NCBI GenBank assembly: GCA_900766635.1
Contig: CAAFWA010000071.1
Location: 1 to 5,624 of the forward strand
Source: an uncultured Acinetobacter sp.
GTDB taxonomy: Bacteria > Pseudomonadota > Gammaproteobacteria > Pseudomonadales > Moraxellaceae
Direction of reading: 5' to 3'
DNA: 5,624 nt
The notes under the pieces were generated by a model. That model saw nothing but the letters and a program-made list of their open reading frames with translations. It had not been told where the DNA came from and made no database searches. Positions within the stretch are counted from its first letter, which is position 1. Each line of letters starts with the position of its first letter. Shown one piece after another: positions 5,312 through 5,624 of this stretch. The position numbers were made by a program, and so were the translations under genes.

Positions 5312-5624
5312 ATGGCTGCATTACCATCCTTAAGACAGCTGTCATACCTTGTTACACTGTCTGAAACACTGCACTTTACTGAAGCAGCGCGTCGTTCTTT
5401 TGTGACGCAATCGACTTTGTCGGGCGGGATCATGGAACTTGAGCGCTTACTTGGTGGCGTGCTTGTTGAACGTGACCGTCAAAATGTGCGTTTAACTCCA
5501 TTGGGTGAACAAGTGGTCGCGCGTGCGCGTGTTCTACTGGCTGATGCTCAAGACTTAATGCGTTTAAGCCGTGAGATGAGTGAGCCGCTAACGGGCGACT
5601 TGCACTTGGGTATTATTCCAACCA
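5312..5624 (+). CDS. oxyR: OxyR, LysR-type peroxide-responsive regulator, 5' part
   Basis: The first 104 residues of a LysR-type regulator are visible; full OxyR is about 300 residues, so the sensor domain is off the right edge. Residues 5-64 form the winged helix-turn-helix (LRQLSYLVTLSETLHFTEAA, then TQSTLSGGIMELERLLG and RLTPLGE). Residues 65-92 are the linker helix used for dimerisation. The last visible block, TGDLHLGIIPT, matches the junction sequence characteristic of OxyR (SGPLHIGLIPT in E. coli), which favours OxyR over other LysR members. OxyR senses H2O2 through a cysteine pair that cannot be checked here. The ATG lies 6 bp after the estB stop, and its AGGA ribosome-binding site (5304-5307) overlaps that stop codon with only 4 nt of spacing, suggesting translational coupling. 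The position matches the ADP1 operon. Confidence 0.92.
   Translation, partial: MAALPSLRQLSYLVTLSETLHFTEAARRSFVTQSTLSGGIMELERLLGGVLVERDRQNVRLTPLGEQVVARARVLLADAQDLMRLSREMSEPLTGDLHLGIIPT

Noticed and set aside
1..5624. Possible defence, mobile or otherwise novel system.
   Set aside because: All substantial frames belong to recognisable housekeeping or alkane-electron-transfer families. No transposase, terminal inverted repeats, CRISPR-like regular repeats, toxin-antitoxin pair or tRNA-like structure was seen on either strand.

Overview
The window looks like ordinary chromosomal core sequence from an Acinetobacter-like gammaproteobacterium. The main reason is the order rubA-rubB-estB-oxyR on the + strand. 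This is the alkane-oxidation electron-transfer operon known from Acinetobacter sp. ADP1: rubredoxin, rubredoxin reductase, an esterase and OxyR, whose frame ends in a typical OxyR junction motif. The DNA is AT-rich and the proteins read as intact, typical family members. The species cannot be fixed from the sequence alone.

Layout. Positions 1-1233 (- strand) hold the first 411 codons of lysS (lysyl-tRNA synthetase); its C-terminus lies beyond the left edge. A 207-bp divergent spacer carries a likely lysS promoter and a weaker promoter candidate for the next gene. Positions 1441-1938 (+) encode a small YqiA/YcfP-type alpha/beta hydrolase. It converges on apt (1984-2526, -), adenine phosphoribosyltransferase, and the two share a strong bidirectional terminator. 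A 418-bp AT-rich divergent region (2527-2944) follows, with a perfect TATAAT and a 5'-UTR hairpin ahead of rubA. From 2945 to the right edge run rubA, rubB, estB and the 5' part of oxyR, all on the + strand.

How the genes work together. RubB is predicted to oxidise NAD(P)H through FAD and reduce RubA, which passes electrons to a membrane alkane hydroxylase encoded elsewhere. estB and oxyR follow with gaps of 13 and 6 bp, and the oxyR ribosome-binding site overlaps the estB stop codon. The most notable structure is a strong intrinsic-terminator-like hairpin with a T-tract in the 65-bp rubA-rubB gap. It should make rubA mRNA more abundant than the rest of the operon. lysS, apt and the YqiA-like gene have no obvious functional tie to it.

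I found no mobile element, CRISPR array, tRNA/rRNA gene, toxin-antitoxin or defence system. I see no convincing undescribed system; the points worth checking are regulatory.
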